Notes under the pieces: generated by a model | Databases searched by the model: none | Seen by the model: only the letters and a program-made list of their open reading frames with translations | Told to the model about the DNA's origin: nothing | Assembly (NCBI GenBank): GCA_902791475.1 | Contig: CADAWC010000008.1 | Location: 1-64,000, forward strand | DNA: 64,000 nucleotides | Direction of reading: 5' to 3' | Source: Fibrobacter succinogenes | Lineage (GTDB): Bacteria > Fibrobacterota > Fibrobacteria > Fibrobacterales > Fibrobacteraceae | Shown here: one piece after another, positions 44,887 through 53,842 of the stretch | Layout of the letters: each line of letters opens with the position of its first letter | Position numbering within the stretch: position 1 is the first letter of the stretch | Made by a program: the position numbers and the translations under genes

Positions 44887-45180
44887 GTTTTAGGTTATAG
44901 GTTTTAGGAAAAGATTCACGTGCTTCGCACTTAGTAAAGGGCGGCAAAGCCGCGATTATGATTCTAATCCCTAACTCCTAACCCCTAATCCCTGACCACT
45001 AATCACTTATTTCGCCTTACATTTCTCTCGTCTTTGGATTATCGCTTCGCTTTAATCCCAAATGTTGACCTCGGTCATGCCAAAGCAAGCTTTGTCGCGA
45101 CTCTCGGTCTATGCATTTGTCGTCTCTAATCCCCTTCTAATTACTAGCTACTAGCCACTAACCACTAATCTATTACTATA
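44887..45180 (+). repeat. family E repeat block and repeat-only intergenic region
   Basis: No gene in these about 300 nt. The order is TAGGTTTTAGG units starting at the tadA stop, a CGTGCTTCGCACTTAGTAAA hairpin, GGCGGCAAAGCCGCGATTAT (as at 16881), CTAATCCCTAACTCCTAACC-type units (44964-45006), TCTCGTCTTTGGATTATCGC (family C), a stretch with TTGTCGTCTCTAATCC, and ACTAGCTACTAGCCACTAAC units to 45176. It looks like stacked repeat insertions. Confidence 0.65.
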
Positions 45181-45188
45181 TTCATTAC

Positions 45189-46037
45189 ATGAATTTTACC
45201 AAGTTTAGCGCATTCTCCGCGCTCTCAACACTCTCTATTGCGTTAATGACCCTTTGTTCCTGCGAACGGAACGAAATCCATCTTTCTTTTAACACGAAGA
45301 CCGTTTCTCCGCAGACGTTCGTTCTCGAATCGACGCTGAATGCAAGCATCCCTGGCGATTCCATCAACGAACCCGAATCCATGCGGACCCACGTGAATGT
45401 CCGCAGCACGATGAGCCTTCTCATGTCGTATGACGATGGCTCGGGCCGCTTTGAGATGAAAATCGATTCCGTCGATTACACAAGCGACAAGCGCTCCGTT
45501 GATGAATTCCGCAACATTGAAAAGTATTTATCCATTCAGAATTTCCAGTTCAAGCTTGATCACGATGGCATCATCACTGACCCGACTATTGAAAATGCGG
45601 TCGAAATGCCTTCCGAAGATGATCTGAATCTCATTCCGCTTTTCCTCAAGGCTCAGCCGCTTCTCCCCGAAAAGCCGGTCAAGCTTGGTGAATCTTGGGA
45701 ACGCCAGATGCCGATTTTCGGCAAGGGCAATAGCTCCACGACCGTTTATAAGACATTCACGCTGCAAGACGTTTTCCTCCAGGATGGCGTGCGCATGGCT
45801 AAAATCCACATGGGCGTGAAATACCTCGAACTCCCGGACACGACTTCGAATTTACAGCTGAAGAGTAGCGACTATGTCGTGGGCGATGGCATGGTTCTCT
45901 TTGATGTCACTCATGGAATTATATCATCTGCCGAAATGAATCTTGTGGCAGTTATTGATGTACGCGACCTCGTTGCTGGCGATACGCTTCCGAGCATGAA
46001 CGTCAATCAGAAAATCACCTTGAGGAACGTCCAATGA
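45189..46037 (+). CDS. lipoprotein, first gene of the motor-like operon
   Basis: 282 aa with a signal peptide ending in lipobox TLCSC (cysteine about residue 25). The mature part is beta-rich (VNVRSTMSLLMSYDDG, FEMKIDSVDYTSDKR, KLGESWERQMPIFGKG), similar in style to DUF6263-type periplasmic lipoproteins. Function unknown. Its stop overlaps the next start by 4 nt (ATGA), so it belongs with the five genes downstream. Confidence 0.7.
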   Translation: MNFTKFSAFSALSTLSIALMTLCSCERNEIHLSFNTKTVSPQTFVLESTLNASIPGDSINEPESMRTHVNVRSTMSLLMSYDDGSGRFEMKIDSVDYTSDKRSVDEFRNIEKYLSIQNFQFKLDHDGIITDPTIENAVEMPSEDDLNLIPLFLKAQPLLPEKPVKLGESWERQMPIFGKGNSSTTVYKTFTLQDVFLQDGVRMAKIHMGVKYLELPDTTSNLQLKSSDYVVGDGMVLFDVTHGIISSAEMNLVAVIDVRDLVAGDTLPSMNVNQKITLRNVQ

Positions 46038-46750
46038 AAAATTTAATCTGTTCCTCTCTTGTGGCCGTGGCGACTGTTGCTAGCGTGGCTGTCGCTTCGG
46101 GTATGCCGTTTCCGGTGGCCGAAAACAACAAGGTCTTTTTGCAAGAAAAGGATAGCCCTTACGTGCTCGAACAGAGCGTGGTTGTCGGCGCTACGGATAC
46201 GCTAGTCATTGAACCGGGCGTGACCGTTTTGATGGGCGAATTTGCAAAGCTCATGATCCAGGGCTCGGTAAAAATTGCGGGTACAAACGATAAACCCGTC
46301 GTCTTTAGCGGTGCCGATTCTGTGGCGAACTGGAATGGTTTCCACATCATGTCTAGCGCACAACCGTTTGAAATAAAGAACTTGACCGTCGAGAATGCGT
46401 TCCGCAATACGATTTTCCGTTCTAGCGGTACTCTCGAAAACGTCAATTTCTTCAATAACTATTATGGTCTCTGGGTCGATGAAAGCCCCAATGTGACGCT
46501 TGCCCGTTGCACGTTTGCTCACAACCGTTATGCCTTGTCTGTGAGAGCAGGTCGTGTTGTTTCGAACGGTACAAGCATCTCCGAAAACGTCTATGGACTT
46601 TATCTCGAAACCGAAGGCAAGCTCGATGGCGATACGGACTTGATTCGCAACAACCAGGAATCCGATATCCGCAGCGAAGCCGCTGATTTGAAGACGAGTA
46701 AAAAGCGCGTCCGCCGCAACGTGTGGCACAACATCGAAGCGCGTTTCTAA
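46034..46750 (+). CDS. exported right-handed beta-helix protein
   Basis: 238 aa with signal peptide (LICSSLVAVATVASVAVASG). It has pectate-lyase-like parallel beta-helix coils: TLVIEPGVTVLMGEFAKLMI, SVKIAGTNDKPVVFSG, NGFHIMSSAQPFEIKNLTVE, and NNYYGLWVDESPNVTLARC. It lacks visible catalytic carboxylate clusters of pectinases, so a structural or binding role is as likely. It is coupled to the lipoprotein and lies 9 nt before the next gene. Confidence 0.75.
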   Translation: MKNLICSSLVAVATVASVAVASGMPFPVAENNKVFLQEKDSPYVLEQSVVVGATDTLVIEPGVTVLMGEFAKLMIQGSVKIAGTNDKPVVFSGADSVANWNGFHIMSSAQPFEIKNLTVENAFRNTIFRSSGTLENVNFFNNYYGLWVDESPNVTLARCTFAHNRYALSVRAGRVVSNGTSISENVYGLYLETEGKLDGDTDLIRNNQESDIRSEAADLKTSKKRVRRNVWHNIEARF

Positions 46751-46759
46751 GAGGTAGTC

Positions 46760-47677
46760 GTGGAAGAAGCTTTCCGTAGAGCCATACGTAAGATGACAGG
46801 GGCAAGCGTACGCTTGGCCGTGCGTCCGAATCGCTCGGCTATTGTCGCGACGCTTTCTCAGTCCATGATGGTCACGTGGTCGATTGCGCTCTTTGAACAT
46901 CTCGATGCCATGCTCAACAATCCGGATGCAAACGTCGGCAGTTCCGAGCTCATCTCGTATAGCGAATCCGCCTGGAAACTTTGCGAATCGGGATTCCCGC
47001 AGATTTTCAAGGATTGCGAAAAACTTTATAGCGAGTTCCGCGCCAAGTGGATCCAGCGTTTTTCGACCGATGAAGTCTTGCGACTCTTGCTTGAAGGCGG
47101 TGATTTCTTGGTCCATGACGAAGAAAAGGGCTGGGCTCTTACGGTCAAGAACAACAAGCAGGACATCAACAACTTTTATTCGGCGACGATCCACTTGCTC
47201 GTGAGCGATGCCGAACCGTTGTTTGTGCGTATGCATGGTCGCGTGATGCAGTTGCAAGAAAAACTTTGCAAGTACTGGCTTTCTGAAAGTGCGGTGGACC
47301 CGGTGTCAAAGCTCTTGCCATGCCTCGAAGCTTCGCTTCGTGAAAAAGAAAACGCCATGGTGGTTTCGCTCCGTACGTCCTTGAATTCGCTTGCGAAAAA
47401 GCGTTTTGCGGCGGCGTTCGCCTCTAAAGGTCCTGTCCGTTACTATTCGTCCGCAATGTCCTGCGCTCGCAATGTGGGGCGCTACTGGAACCCGCATTAC
47501 GCATACGAAAACTGCTTCCTTGCGTTTACGGATGATTTTTGTGATTACGCCCAAGGGCTTACGACTCAGGTTATCGAATGGTACCAGAGCAAATGGTCCC
47601 TTTTCCTTCGCGGGTTCTCTCGCGGTCAGTTAAACTTGTTTGAAACAGTCGCTCCTTATCAAGCGCAGAATGTGTAG
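46760..47677 (+). CDS. conserved-looking cytosolic protein of unknown function
   Basis: 305 aa, GTG start with AGAGGT 6 nt upstream. No signal peptide, membrane helix or known motif was recognised. It is helical, with WKLCESGFPQIFKDCEKLYSEF-like amphipathic stretches, several Trp and Cys residues and a C-terminal YYSSAMSCARNVGRYWNPH block. It precedes the MotA-like gene by 7 nt. A regulator or cytosolic partner of the channel is an inference from position only. Confidence 0.6.
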   Translation: MEEAFRRAIRKMTGASVRLAVRPNRSAIVATLSQSMMVTWSIALFEHLDAMLNNPDANVGSSELISYSESAWKLCESGFPQIFKDCEKLYSEFRAKWIQRFSTDEVLRLLLEGGDFLVHDEEKGWALTVKNNKQDINNFYSATIHLLVSDAEPLFVRMHGRVMQLQEKLCKYWLSESAVDPVSKLLPCLEASLREKENAMVVSLRTSLNSLAKKRFAAAFASKGPVRYYSSAMSCARNVGRYWNPHYAYENCFLAFTDDFCDYAQGLTTQVIEWYQSKWSLFLRGFSRGQLNLFETVAPYQAQNV

Positions 47678-47684
47678 GTAAAAA

Positions 47685-49517
47685 ATGAAAAATGCATTCA
47701 ATACGATTCTTATTTTGACGGTGGTGGGTTTTGTAGCCCTTATCGCAGGCGCTCTCTACTTTGGCGCCCCGGCATTTGGCTGGATCATCATGATTGCTAT
47801 CATGGCTGTTTACTTGGTGGAGCAATTTTCTGCCATCCGCAAGATGAAGCAGATTATCGCCGAAGACGAAGTTATCGATTCTTGCGAAAAAGGGAACGCT
47901 TATCCGGAGCCGGGAACGGGCGTTGTCGCGAAGAGAATTGAACTTGCAAAGCGTCTGTTGCAAAAGAACATCCGCCTCGATTCTCCGATTGCCTTTGATG
48001 TACTTTCGTCGGAGTCTTCGATTCCGCTCAACCGCAGCGTGGGTTCGACGGTCATCCTCCTTGGCCTTATGGGTACGTTCTTCGGCCTTATGCAGTCTGT
48101 GGCAACCGCTGGTGGTGCGATTGACAATTCTACGACGCAGGGTACGCTCGATACGATCCAGGTGCTATTTCAGAACATGAAGGGCATTTTCGGTACTAGC
48201 CTTTGTGGTTTGTTTGCCGCCTTGATTTTGAGCGCAAGCCGCACGGTGCTCAGCTCCAAGCGCGATGAATTCATGGCGCACCTCGACACTTTCACGCTCG
48301 ATATGCAAAAAGATGAAAGCGCAGAAGGCGTGATTGAAGAAGACAAGAACGAGCTTGAACGCCTCTTTGAATCTGTCGAAAAGAATTTGTCCGTAATCGC
48401 CTCTTCGGTCAAGGAAGGTTTGGCTGGTGTTGTTTCCATGGTTGGCGAAGAACTCTCCGCTATGACCTCGAAGCTGAATCAGGATGTTTCTTCTTCTATC
48501 AAGACAGTCAATGATTCTCTCGCTGGTGCTGTGGCGAATATGAACGAATCAACGCAGAAGTTTGGCGAGCTTGTTGGCGCTTCTGTGACGAACGCTTTCA
48601 GCCCGATCAATGAAAATATCGGTGCGCTCTCCAAGTCTGTTGAGGCTATCCCGTCGAAGCTTGACGATAAACTCAATGGTATTTCTGCTGCTTTGAACGC
48701 AAGTCTTGATGGTCTTTCTGCCGGTGTCAAGAGCTCGCTCGACGGTGTGGCTTCTGACGTCAAGGCTGGCCTTGATGGCGTTGCATCCGATGTTAAGGCT
48801 GGCCTTCAGGATGTGGCGAAGGGCACGATGGATGTGGCATACCTTACAAAGGATGCAATGGACGAAGCATCTAAGAGCATTGGTGATTCCGTTGCTGAAC
48901 AGGTCAAGCAGTCGGGCGAACAGTGGGCAGACTTTATGCAGCGCCTCGAAGACAAGACGACTGCCAACGTGGATTCCCAGCGCGAAGGTCTCGAAACGCT
49001 CAAGAACGTGGCACTCCAGGTTGCTGAAAAGGCGCAGGCTGGTTCTGCAGAACTTTCTCAGAATGTCTCCGAAAAGCTCGGCGCCCTTTCTTCTGACATT
49101 CTCGGCGCATTCCAGAAGCTTTCCGAAACATCTTCTGTGCTTCTCGAAGCGCAAAAGGCTCTCACCGAAAGCATCGACAATCGCGTGATCAAGGAAAAAG
49201 AAGCTACGGACGCTCTTGGCGGAAACATCGTGGAAACCGCAGAACTTATGCGCGTGAACCAGTCCGAACTCAGCGCCAACCTCGAAATGCTGCGTAGCGG
49301 CCTCGAAACGATTCTCGAAAAGCTCTCCGGCGATACCGCAGAACACGAAGAAGAAGACAACTTTATTGAACATCTCAACCAGTCTCTCGAAGCCTTCCAT
49401 GAACGCGCCAGCGAAGTGCTCATGGAAAATGCAGTCAAGACTCAGGAAATCTTGCTCGAAGTTCTCGAACAGACACAGCGTTCTGCAATCCCCGCTCAAC
49501 CTAAAGCTGAAGGTTAA
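47685..49517 (+). CDS. MotA/TolQ/ZorA-like proton-channel protein with long repeat tail
   Basis: 610 aa. It has membrane helices at about 7-27, 30-47, 121-142 and 168-190. The last two carry the MotA/ExbB-type core STVILLGLMGTFFGLMQSV and GIFGTSLCGLFAALILS. After it comes a roughly 400-residue helical tail with 11-residue periodicity, e.g. DGVASDVKAGL repeated exactly twice (48741-48806). Long-tailed five-subunit motors of this kind are known as ZorA in Zorya systems, paired with a ZorB-like stator. The following gene supplies such a partner 2 nt later. No ZorC, ZorD or ZorE gene is near, so the role is open. Confidence 0.85.
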   Translation: MKNAFNTILILTVVGFVALIAGALYFGAPAFGWIIMIAIMAVYLVEQFSAIRKMKQIIAEDEVIDSCEKGNAYPEPGTGVVAKRIELAKRLLQKNIRLDSPIAFDVLSSESSIPLNRSVGSTVILLGLMGTFFGLMQSVATAGGAIDNSTTQGTLDTIQVLFQNMKGIFGTSLCGLFAALILSASRTVLSSKRDEFMAHLDTFTLDMQKDESAEGVIEEDKNELERLFESVEKNLSVIASSVKEGLAGVVSMVGEELSAMTSKLNQDVSSSIKTVNDSLAGAVANMNESTQKFGELVGASVTNAFSPINENIGALSKSVEAIPSKLDDKLNGISAALNASLDGLSAGVKSSLDGVASDVKAGLDGVASDVKAGLQDVAKGTMDVAYLTKDAMDEASKSIGDSVAEQVKQSGEQWADFMQRLEDKTTANVDSQREGLETLKNVALQVAEKAQAGSAELSQNVSEKLGALSSDILGAFQKLSETSSVLLEAQKALTESIDNRVIKEKEATDALGGNIVETAELMRVNQSELSANLEMLRSGLETILEKLSGDTAEHEEEDNFIEHLNQSLEAFHERASEVLMENAVKTQEILLEVLEQTQRSAIPAQPKAEG

Positions 49518-49519
49518 TC

Positions 49520-50170
49520 ATGCGTCGCAATAGAGACGAAAATAGCAATCCATGGATGGCGTACACGGACTTGGGCGTGGCCCTCGTTTCGCTCTTTATC
49601 CTTGCGTTTGTGGCGATGGCGACCCTCAAGGAACAAAAAGCGGAAGACTTGACGCGTACCGAAGAAGAAGTGCTTAGCTGCCAGGAACAGATGCGTAAGA
49701 TTGCGGCAGAACGCAATGCGCTTTTGTCCAAGAGCTTGCAGACTTCCATTGAAGCTGGCCTTATCGCGCTCGAAGATGGCAAAATCCAGATTCAGGCGAG
49801 CTTCCTTTTCCCGATTAACGGCGCAAACCTTACCAAGGAAGGCGAGGGCGTGATTCGCGGAATCAGCAAGGGTCTTTTGGAAGCTCTTGATTCTACGGAC
49901 GTGATCATGGTGAGTGGCTTTACGGACGACATTCCGTTTAGCGGCTCGACATCCTATACGAACTGGAACCTTTCTACGGAACGTGCCGTGAACGTGGTCA
50001 AGATGCTCGTGAAAATGGGCTTCCCGCCCGATAGGCTCTTTGCCGCAGGCTTTGGCGAACACCGCCCGAAGTACCCGAACGATAGCGAAGAACATCGCCG
50101 TTTGAACCGTCGCGTGGAAATCGGTGTGACTCCGCTCCAGTCCAACAAAACAGCTGAGGTGACGCCCTAA
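49520..50170 (+). CDS. MotB/ZorB-like OmpA-domain stator protein
   Basis: 216 aa. A single N-terminal membrane helix (about 13-35, MAYTDLGVALVSLFILAF) carries the proton-binding Asp near residue 17. A short coiled coil follows, then an OmpA-type peptidoglycan-binding domain (about 95-205) with VSGFTDDIPF, NWNLSTERAVNVVKML, FGEHRPKYPN and LNRRVEIGV. Together with the preceding channel it should form an ion-driven rotary unit anchored in the cell wall. Its stop overlaps the next start (TAATG). Confidence 0.88.
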   Translation: MRRNRDENSNPWMAYTDLGVALVSLFILAFVAMATLKEQKAEDLTRTEEEVLSCQEQMRKIAAERNALLSKSLQTSIEAGLIALEDGKIQIQASFLFPINGANLTKEGEGVIRGISKGLLEALDSTDVIMVSGFTDDIPFSGSTSYTNWNLSTERAVNVVKMLVKMGFPPDRLFAAGFGEHRPKYPNDSEEHRRLNRRVEIGVTPLQSNKTAEVTP

Positions 50171-50835
50171 TGGAAGAGCTCACCGAAAAACTGTCCGAAA
50201 TCAAGGCTAGCATAGATGCCATTCGCAAGACTGGCAAACTTTCGCATTGGCGGATGGTTTATGCGGATACGCTTTACACGCGTGCCCAGGAATATGTGGC
50301 GGTGGACCGTTATCCCGAGGCAAAACTAGTCGCGCAAAAGCTGGACCGCTGGATTCAAGCCCACAAGCCCGCTCTCGAGACAAACACGGGGGATGTGCGC
50401 CCGCCGATGATCTTCTGGAATGCGGACTTGCTGAACAACATTGTGAAGCGCATCCGTTCAACGCTCGATGCAAAGAAAATGCTTGTGCCGGCAACCGAAC
50501 GCGATTCCATCAATCGCCGTTTGAACGTAGTCGAAGAATGGATCCAGAAAGGTGAATTCCTTGTCGCGCACGATGAGCTTTTGGCCCTCCGCAGTGCCTT
50601 GATTGCTCGCCTCCGCCGCAGTTACCGCGCCCGCATTGTCGCTTCGTCTGCGTACAGTGGTGGATACGTCCAGCCGGCCGGTTCGACCGTGGGCCTTTAC
50701 AACTCGCTCCATACGCTCGAGGAAACGTTCCACATCGTTGGCGAACACGATCCGATTTGGATCGAAGACTTCCTCGAAATTTACAACGATTTGTTTAGAA
50801 TTGTAGACAGACTAGTTCCGCAAGACAAAAAATAA
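50170..50835 (+). CDS. unknown helical protein at the end of the motor-like operon
   Basis: 221 aa, start overlapping the OmpA protein stop as TAATG. It is cytosolic, all-helical, with TPR-like alternation (WRMVYADTLYTRAQEYVAVD, AKLVAQKLDRWIQAHKP) and a basic central patch (LIARLRRSYRARIV). No family was recognised. Tight coupling suggests it binds the stator or the tail of the channel protein. Confidence 0.6.
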   Translation: MEELTEKLSEIKASIDAIRKTGKLSHWRMVYADTLYTRAQEYVAVDRYPEAKLVAQKLDRWIQAHKPALETNTGDVRPPMIFWNADLLNNIVKRIRSTLDAKKMLVPATERDSINRRLNVVEEWIQKGEFLVAHDELLALRSALIARLRRSYRARIVASSAYSGGYVQPAGSTVGLYNSLHTLEETFHIVGEHDPIWIEDFLEIYNDLFRIVDRLVPQDKK

Positions 50836-50876
50836 TATACATTTATCTGTGTAAACAACGTTAAAAGGGGTTCTTT

Positions 50877-52175
50877 ATGAAGCTGAAGAATTATTTTCTG
50901 TTAGCCGCATCTGTTGCTGTTGGTGGTCTTGTAGGTTGCTCTCCTGCTGATGAACATGTTTTAAAGAGTGTTGAACGTCCTGCTGAAATTAAGGACGGCA
51001 AGCTTATAGACAGTCGTGATGGCAATGAATATAGTGTTACTTTGATTGATGGCCTCTATTGGATGGCGGAGAACCTTCGTTATGCCGATTCTACGAGCAT
51101 GAAGAATCTCAAGGGCAATTCCTGGTGCCATGAAGACGACAAAAAATGTACCAAGTACGGTCGCCTTTATTCTTGGACTGCGGCAATGGATTTGGATAAA
51201 AAGTTCCTTTCAACGTATGGTGGGCGAGACAATGGTAACAATACGCAAGGCATCTGCCCTGCGGGGTGGCATTTGCCGAGTCCGTCTGAATGGCAGAATT
51301 TGATGCAGTATGTGGATTTGAACAACAATGGGGAAGGATCTGGCACAAGTTTGAAGTCTACTAAAACATGGGATGAATCTGACAAGGTGCCTGCTCCGAC
51401 GAACCGCTTTGGCTTTAACGCATTGGCTTCTGGGCGCCGCAATAACGATGGAGAAACATTCCTCAGCACTGGTCAAATTGCTTTCTTCTGGTCTTCATCG
51501 GAAAAAGATGCGGGAACGGCTTACGGCTTGCAGCTTCGCCACGATGTTGAATTATTGCAGGAAGGCAATTTTTATAAAGACCATGGTTTGTCCGTTCGTT
51601 GTGTTGTGAGTCTTTATAATGCGCGAGTCACGGGAGCGCTTGATTCTTCGTTCATAGAAGAAATGCCGCATAACTATGGTACTCTGAAAATCGATGGCCA
51701 GTCTTATAGAACTGTTGAAATTAAAGGAGTTACTTGGATGGCTGACAACATGAATTTGGATGTCAAGGGAAGCCATTGCTATAATGACGACCAGGAAAAC
51801 TGCAAAAAATTCGGTCGACTTTATACTTATGAAGCCGCCAAGACCGTTTGTCCAGAAGGTTGGATGTTACCGTCTTCATCGATCTTCAAGAGCTTGGCTG
51901 GGTCCGCTTTTTCGAGTAACCATTTGCGTTCTACAACAACCTGGAGCGACAAGGCTTCTAGAGGTCTCAATTCTTGGGGCTTTGATGCCAAGGCGGCTGG
52001 CGGGCGCGAAAGCAGTGGTTACTTTGACTTGAAGACAAGCGCTTACTTCTGGCTTTCGGATGCTGCTGAAGGAAATAACGCTTTAGCGGCATGGATCAAT
52101 TACTATAGCATACCTAGTGCAGTCCTCCGCAGCACTTCAGATGAATTCTCCGTCCGATGCATAAAGTTTGAATAA
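50877..52175 (+). CDS. lipoprotein with two Fibrobacter major paralogous domains
   Basis: 432 aa with lipobox GLVGC (cysteine about 21). It has two FSMP (TIGR02145-type) domains: residues about 45-245 with DGLYWMAENLRY, CHEDDKKCTKYGRLYSW and CPAGWHLPSPSEWQNLM, and about 265-432 with KGVTWMADNMN, CYNDDQENCKKFGRLYTY and CPEGWMLPSSS. This domain is greatly expanded in Fibrobacter and is the best taxonomic marker of the window. Its role is unknown, probably surface binding. A terminator follows at 52203-52234. Confidence 0.92.
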   Translation: MKLKNYFLLAASVAVGGLVGCSPADEHVLKSVERPAEIKDGKLIDSRDGNEYSVTLIDGLYWMAENLRYADSTSMKNLKGNSWCHEDDKKCTKYGRLYSWTAAMDLDKKFLSTYGGRDNGNNTQGICPAGWHLPSPSEWQNLMQYVDLNNNGEGSGTSLKSTKTWDESDKVPAPTNRFGFNALASGRRNNDGETFLSTGQIAFFWSSSEKDAGTAYGLQLRHDVELLQEGNFYKDHGLSVRCVVSLYNARVTGALDSSFIEEMPHNYGTLKIDGQSYRTVEIKGVTWMADNMNLDVKGSHCYNDDQENCKKFGRLYTYEAAKTVCPEGWMLPSSSIFKSLAGSAFSSNHLRSTTTWSDKASRGLNSWGFDAKAAGGRESSGYFDLKTSAYFWLSDAAEGNNALAAWINYYSIPSAVLRSTSDEFSVRCIKFE

Positions 52176-52202
52176 CGTTTTGATGGAATAATGGTTATTG
52201 CA

Positions 52203-52234
52203 AAAATGCCGTGCACTTGAATGCACGGCATTTT
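52203..52234. terminator. intrinsic terminator after the FSMP lipoprotein gene
   Basis: Perfect 13-bp stem AAAATGCCGTGCA (52203-52215) and TGCACGGCATTTT (52222-52234) with loop CTTGAA. Confidence 0.8.
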
Positions 52235-52246
52235 CACATTTGTAAT

Positions 52247-52347
52247 GTCACCCCGGATTTGTACAAGTACAAAGCCCTTCGGCTCAGCTATGAAAATGCA
52301 AGTATTTTCGCAGCGTTCGCCTTGGTTGCTTTTATTCCGGGGTCGCC
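52247..52347 (+). repeat. long family B repeat with internal segment
   Basis: It begins GTCACCCCGGA and ends TCCGGGGTCGCC, with 8-bp perfect outer arms. The interior holds GGCTCAGCTATGA, whose reverse complement is part of the translated repeat cluster in HemD (32962-32975), and GAAAATGCAAGTATTTTC. It fills the gap up to argH. Confidence 0.65.
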
Positions 52348-52362
52348 ATTTTTCGGAGGCAA

Positions 52363-53766
52363 TTACTTCTTGAGCTTCTTGAGGAGTGCGGCTGCCTTCG
52401 TGAACTGCTGTTTTACGGACTTCGGGCCCGTACCGCCTTCGATGTTGCGCTTGCTGATACTGTATTCGAACGTAAGCGTCTTCTTCATCTTGGCGACGTC
52501 CGGGACGCCTGCGGCGGCCCAAGCCTCGTCGGAAAGTTCCGTAAACTGCTTGCCCTGGCGTGCTGCATCACCGACGAGGCTTCCCACGACGTGGTGGGCG
52601 TCGCGGAACGGAACGCCTGCTTCCACGAGCAAGTCGGCGAGGTCTGTTGCGAGGAGCGCCGGGAGCATCTTGGCGTGCATCGTCTCGAAGTTGAAACGAG
52701 CCGTTTCCAAAGCTTCCTTCATCACGCGGAGAATCACCTTCACGTTGTGGACGCTATCGAATACCGGTTCCTTGTCTTCTTGCAAGTCGCGGCTGTAGCT
52801 GAGCGGAGCGCCCTTCACGAGTGTGTAAAGTGCAGAAAAGTTTCCGAGCATACGGCCAGACTTTCCGCGGATGAGTTCCATGGAGTCCGGATTCTTCTTC
52901 TGCGGCATCATCGAAGAACCGCTGGAAAATGCGTCGTGCAACGTGAGGAATCCAAATTCGCAAGAGCTCCAGTTCACAAAGTCTTCGGCGTAGCGGCTCA
53001 TCGTGTTCGCGATAATCGCAAGATCGGCTTCGAATTCGAGCATCATGTCGCGATGGCTTACGGCGTCAATGCTGTTCGGGCTCACGTCCTTAAAGCCAAG
53101 GGCTTCGGCAACGAGAGCGCGGTGGTACGGAAATGCTGAACCAGCCATGGCGCCACTGCCGAGCGGAAGCTGGCTGTGCAATTCCAAGAAGTTGTCGAGA
53201 CGTTTCACGTCACGGCTCACGGCAAAGAACATGCTCATGAGGTAATGGCTAAAGTAAATCGGCTGGGCCTGCTGCAAGTGCGTATAGCCCGGCATCATTT
53301 TGCCGAAGTACTTCTTGGAAAGGTCCAAAACCGTTTCCATAAGATCTACTTCAAGGGCGCGGATTTCTGCAGCGCGGTGACGCATGTAAAGCTTGAAGTC
53401 CGTGCAGACCTGGTCATTGCGGCTGCGGCCGGTGTGAATCTTTTTGCCGAGAGCACCGATGCGTTCGGTGAGCACGCGTTCCACGGCCATGTGGATGTCT
53501 TCGTCGCTATCGCACCAGAGATTTTTGCCGGCGTGGTAGTCGTCGAGGATGCTCTTTAATCCATCGCAAATTTTCTTGTAGTCGGCCTTGGAAAGTACAC
53601 CCGATTCCACGAGACCCTTGCCATGTCCGATGCTCCCTTCGATATCTTCTTCGATGAGTTCTGCATCAAACTGCAAGCTGAAACTTAAATCGACCATGCT
53701 CTGGGCCATGCCGCTAGCAAAACGACCTGTCCACATGTTAGTCTGGGTATCTTTCTTCTTAGCCAT
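52363..53766 (-). CDS. argH: argininosuccinate lyase
   Basis: Splits argininosuccinate into arginine and fumarate. 467 aa from ATG 53766 (GAGG 6 nt upstream; the TTG four codons earlier is rejected). It has MWTGRFASGMAQ, THLQQAQP, and the signature GSSMMPQKKNPDSMEL with the catalytic Ser loop. Other arg genes are not adjacent. An attenuator-like pair of hairpins lies between the preceding gene and the ribosome-binding site (53786-53815). Confidence 0.96.
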   Translation of the reverse strand: MAKKKDTQTNMWTGRFASGMAQSMVDLSFSLQFDAELIEEDIEGSIGHGKGLVESGVLSKADYKKICDGLKSILDDYHAGKNLWCDSDEDIHMAVERVLTERIGALGKKIHTGRSRNDQVCTDFKLYMRHRAAEIRALEVDLMETVLDLSKKYFGKMMPGYTHLQQAQPIYFSHYLMSMFFAVSRDVKRLDNFLELHSQLPLGSGAMAGSAFPYHRALVAEALGFKDVSPNSIDAVSHRDMMLEFEADLAIIANTMSRYAEDFVNWSSCEFGFLTLHDAFSSGSSMMPQKKNPDSMELIRGKSGRMLGNFSALYTLVKGAPLSYSRDLQEDKEPVFDSVHNVKVILRVMKEALETARFNFETMHAKMLPALLATDLADLLVEAGVPFRDAHHVVGSLVGDAARQGKQFTELSDEAWAAAGVPDVAKMKKTLTFEYSISKRNIEGGTGPKSVKQQFTKAAALLKKLKK

Positions 53767-53785
53767 TGTAAACCTCAAATAAAAA

Positions 53786-53815
53786 AGCCGTGAAATCGGC
53801 TATGATTTCTCGGCT
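53786..53815 (-). promoter_or_regulatory. attenuator-like hairpins in the argH leader
   Basis: On the minus strand AGCCGAGAAAT and ATTTCACGGCT form a long stem with one mismatch. Alternatively, the inner AGCCG pairs with the same CGGCT to give a short hairpin followed directly by TTTTTT, then ATTTGAGG and the ATG. The two folds exclude each other. The T-run ends only about 15 nt before the start codon. No arginine operator was recognised. Confidence 0.5.
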
Positions 53816-53842
53816 AAAGATAAAAATTTTTAGAGTATTTTG

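Noticed and set aside
44964-45006. Telomere or replication-end repeats (CCTAACCC-like)
   Set aside because: Units are degenerate and internal to a chromosome segment, and similar blocks recur behind other genes; they fit interspersed repeats.
45189-50835. Zorya phage-defence system
   Set aside because: Only ZorA/ZorB-like proteins are present; the four other genes do not look like ZorC, ZorD or ZorE, so a defence call is not supported.
53786-53815. T-box or arginine operator before argH
   Set aside because: The leader is too short for a T-box and has no T-box core sequence or ARG-box-like palindrome; only the hairpin pair is supported.
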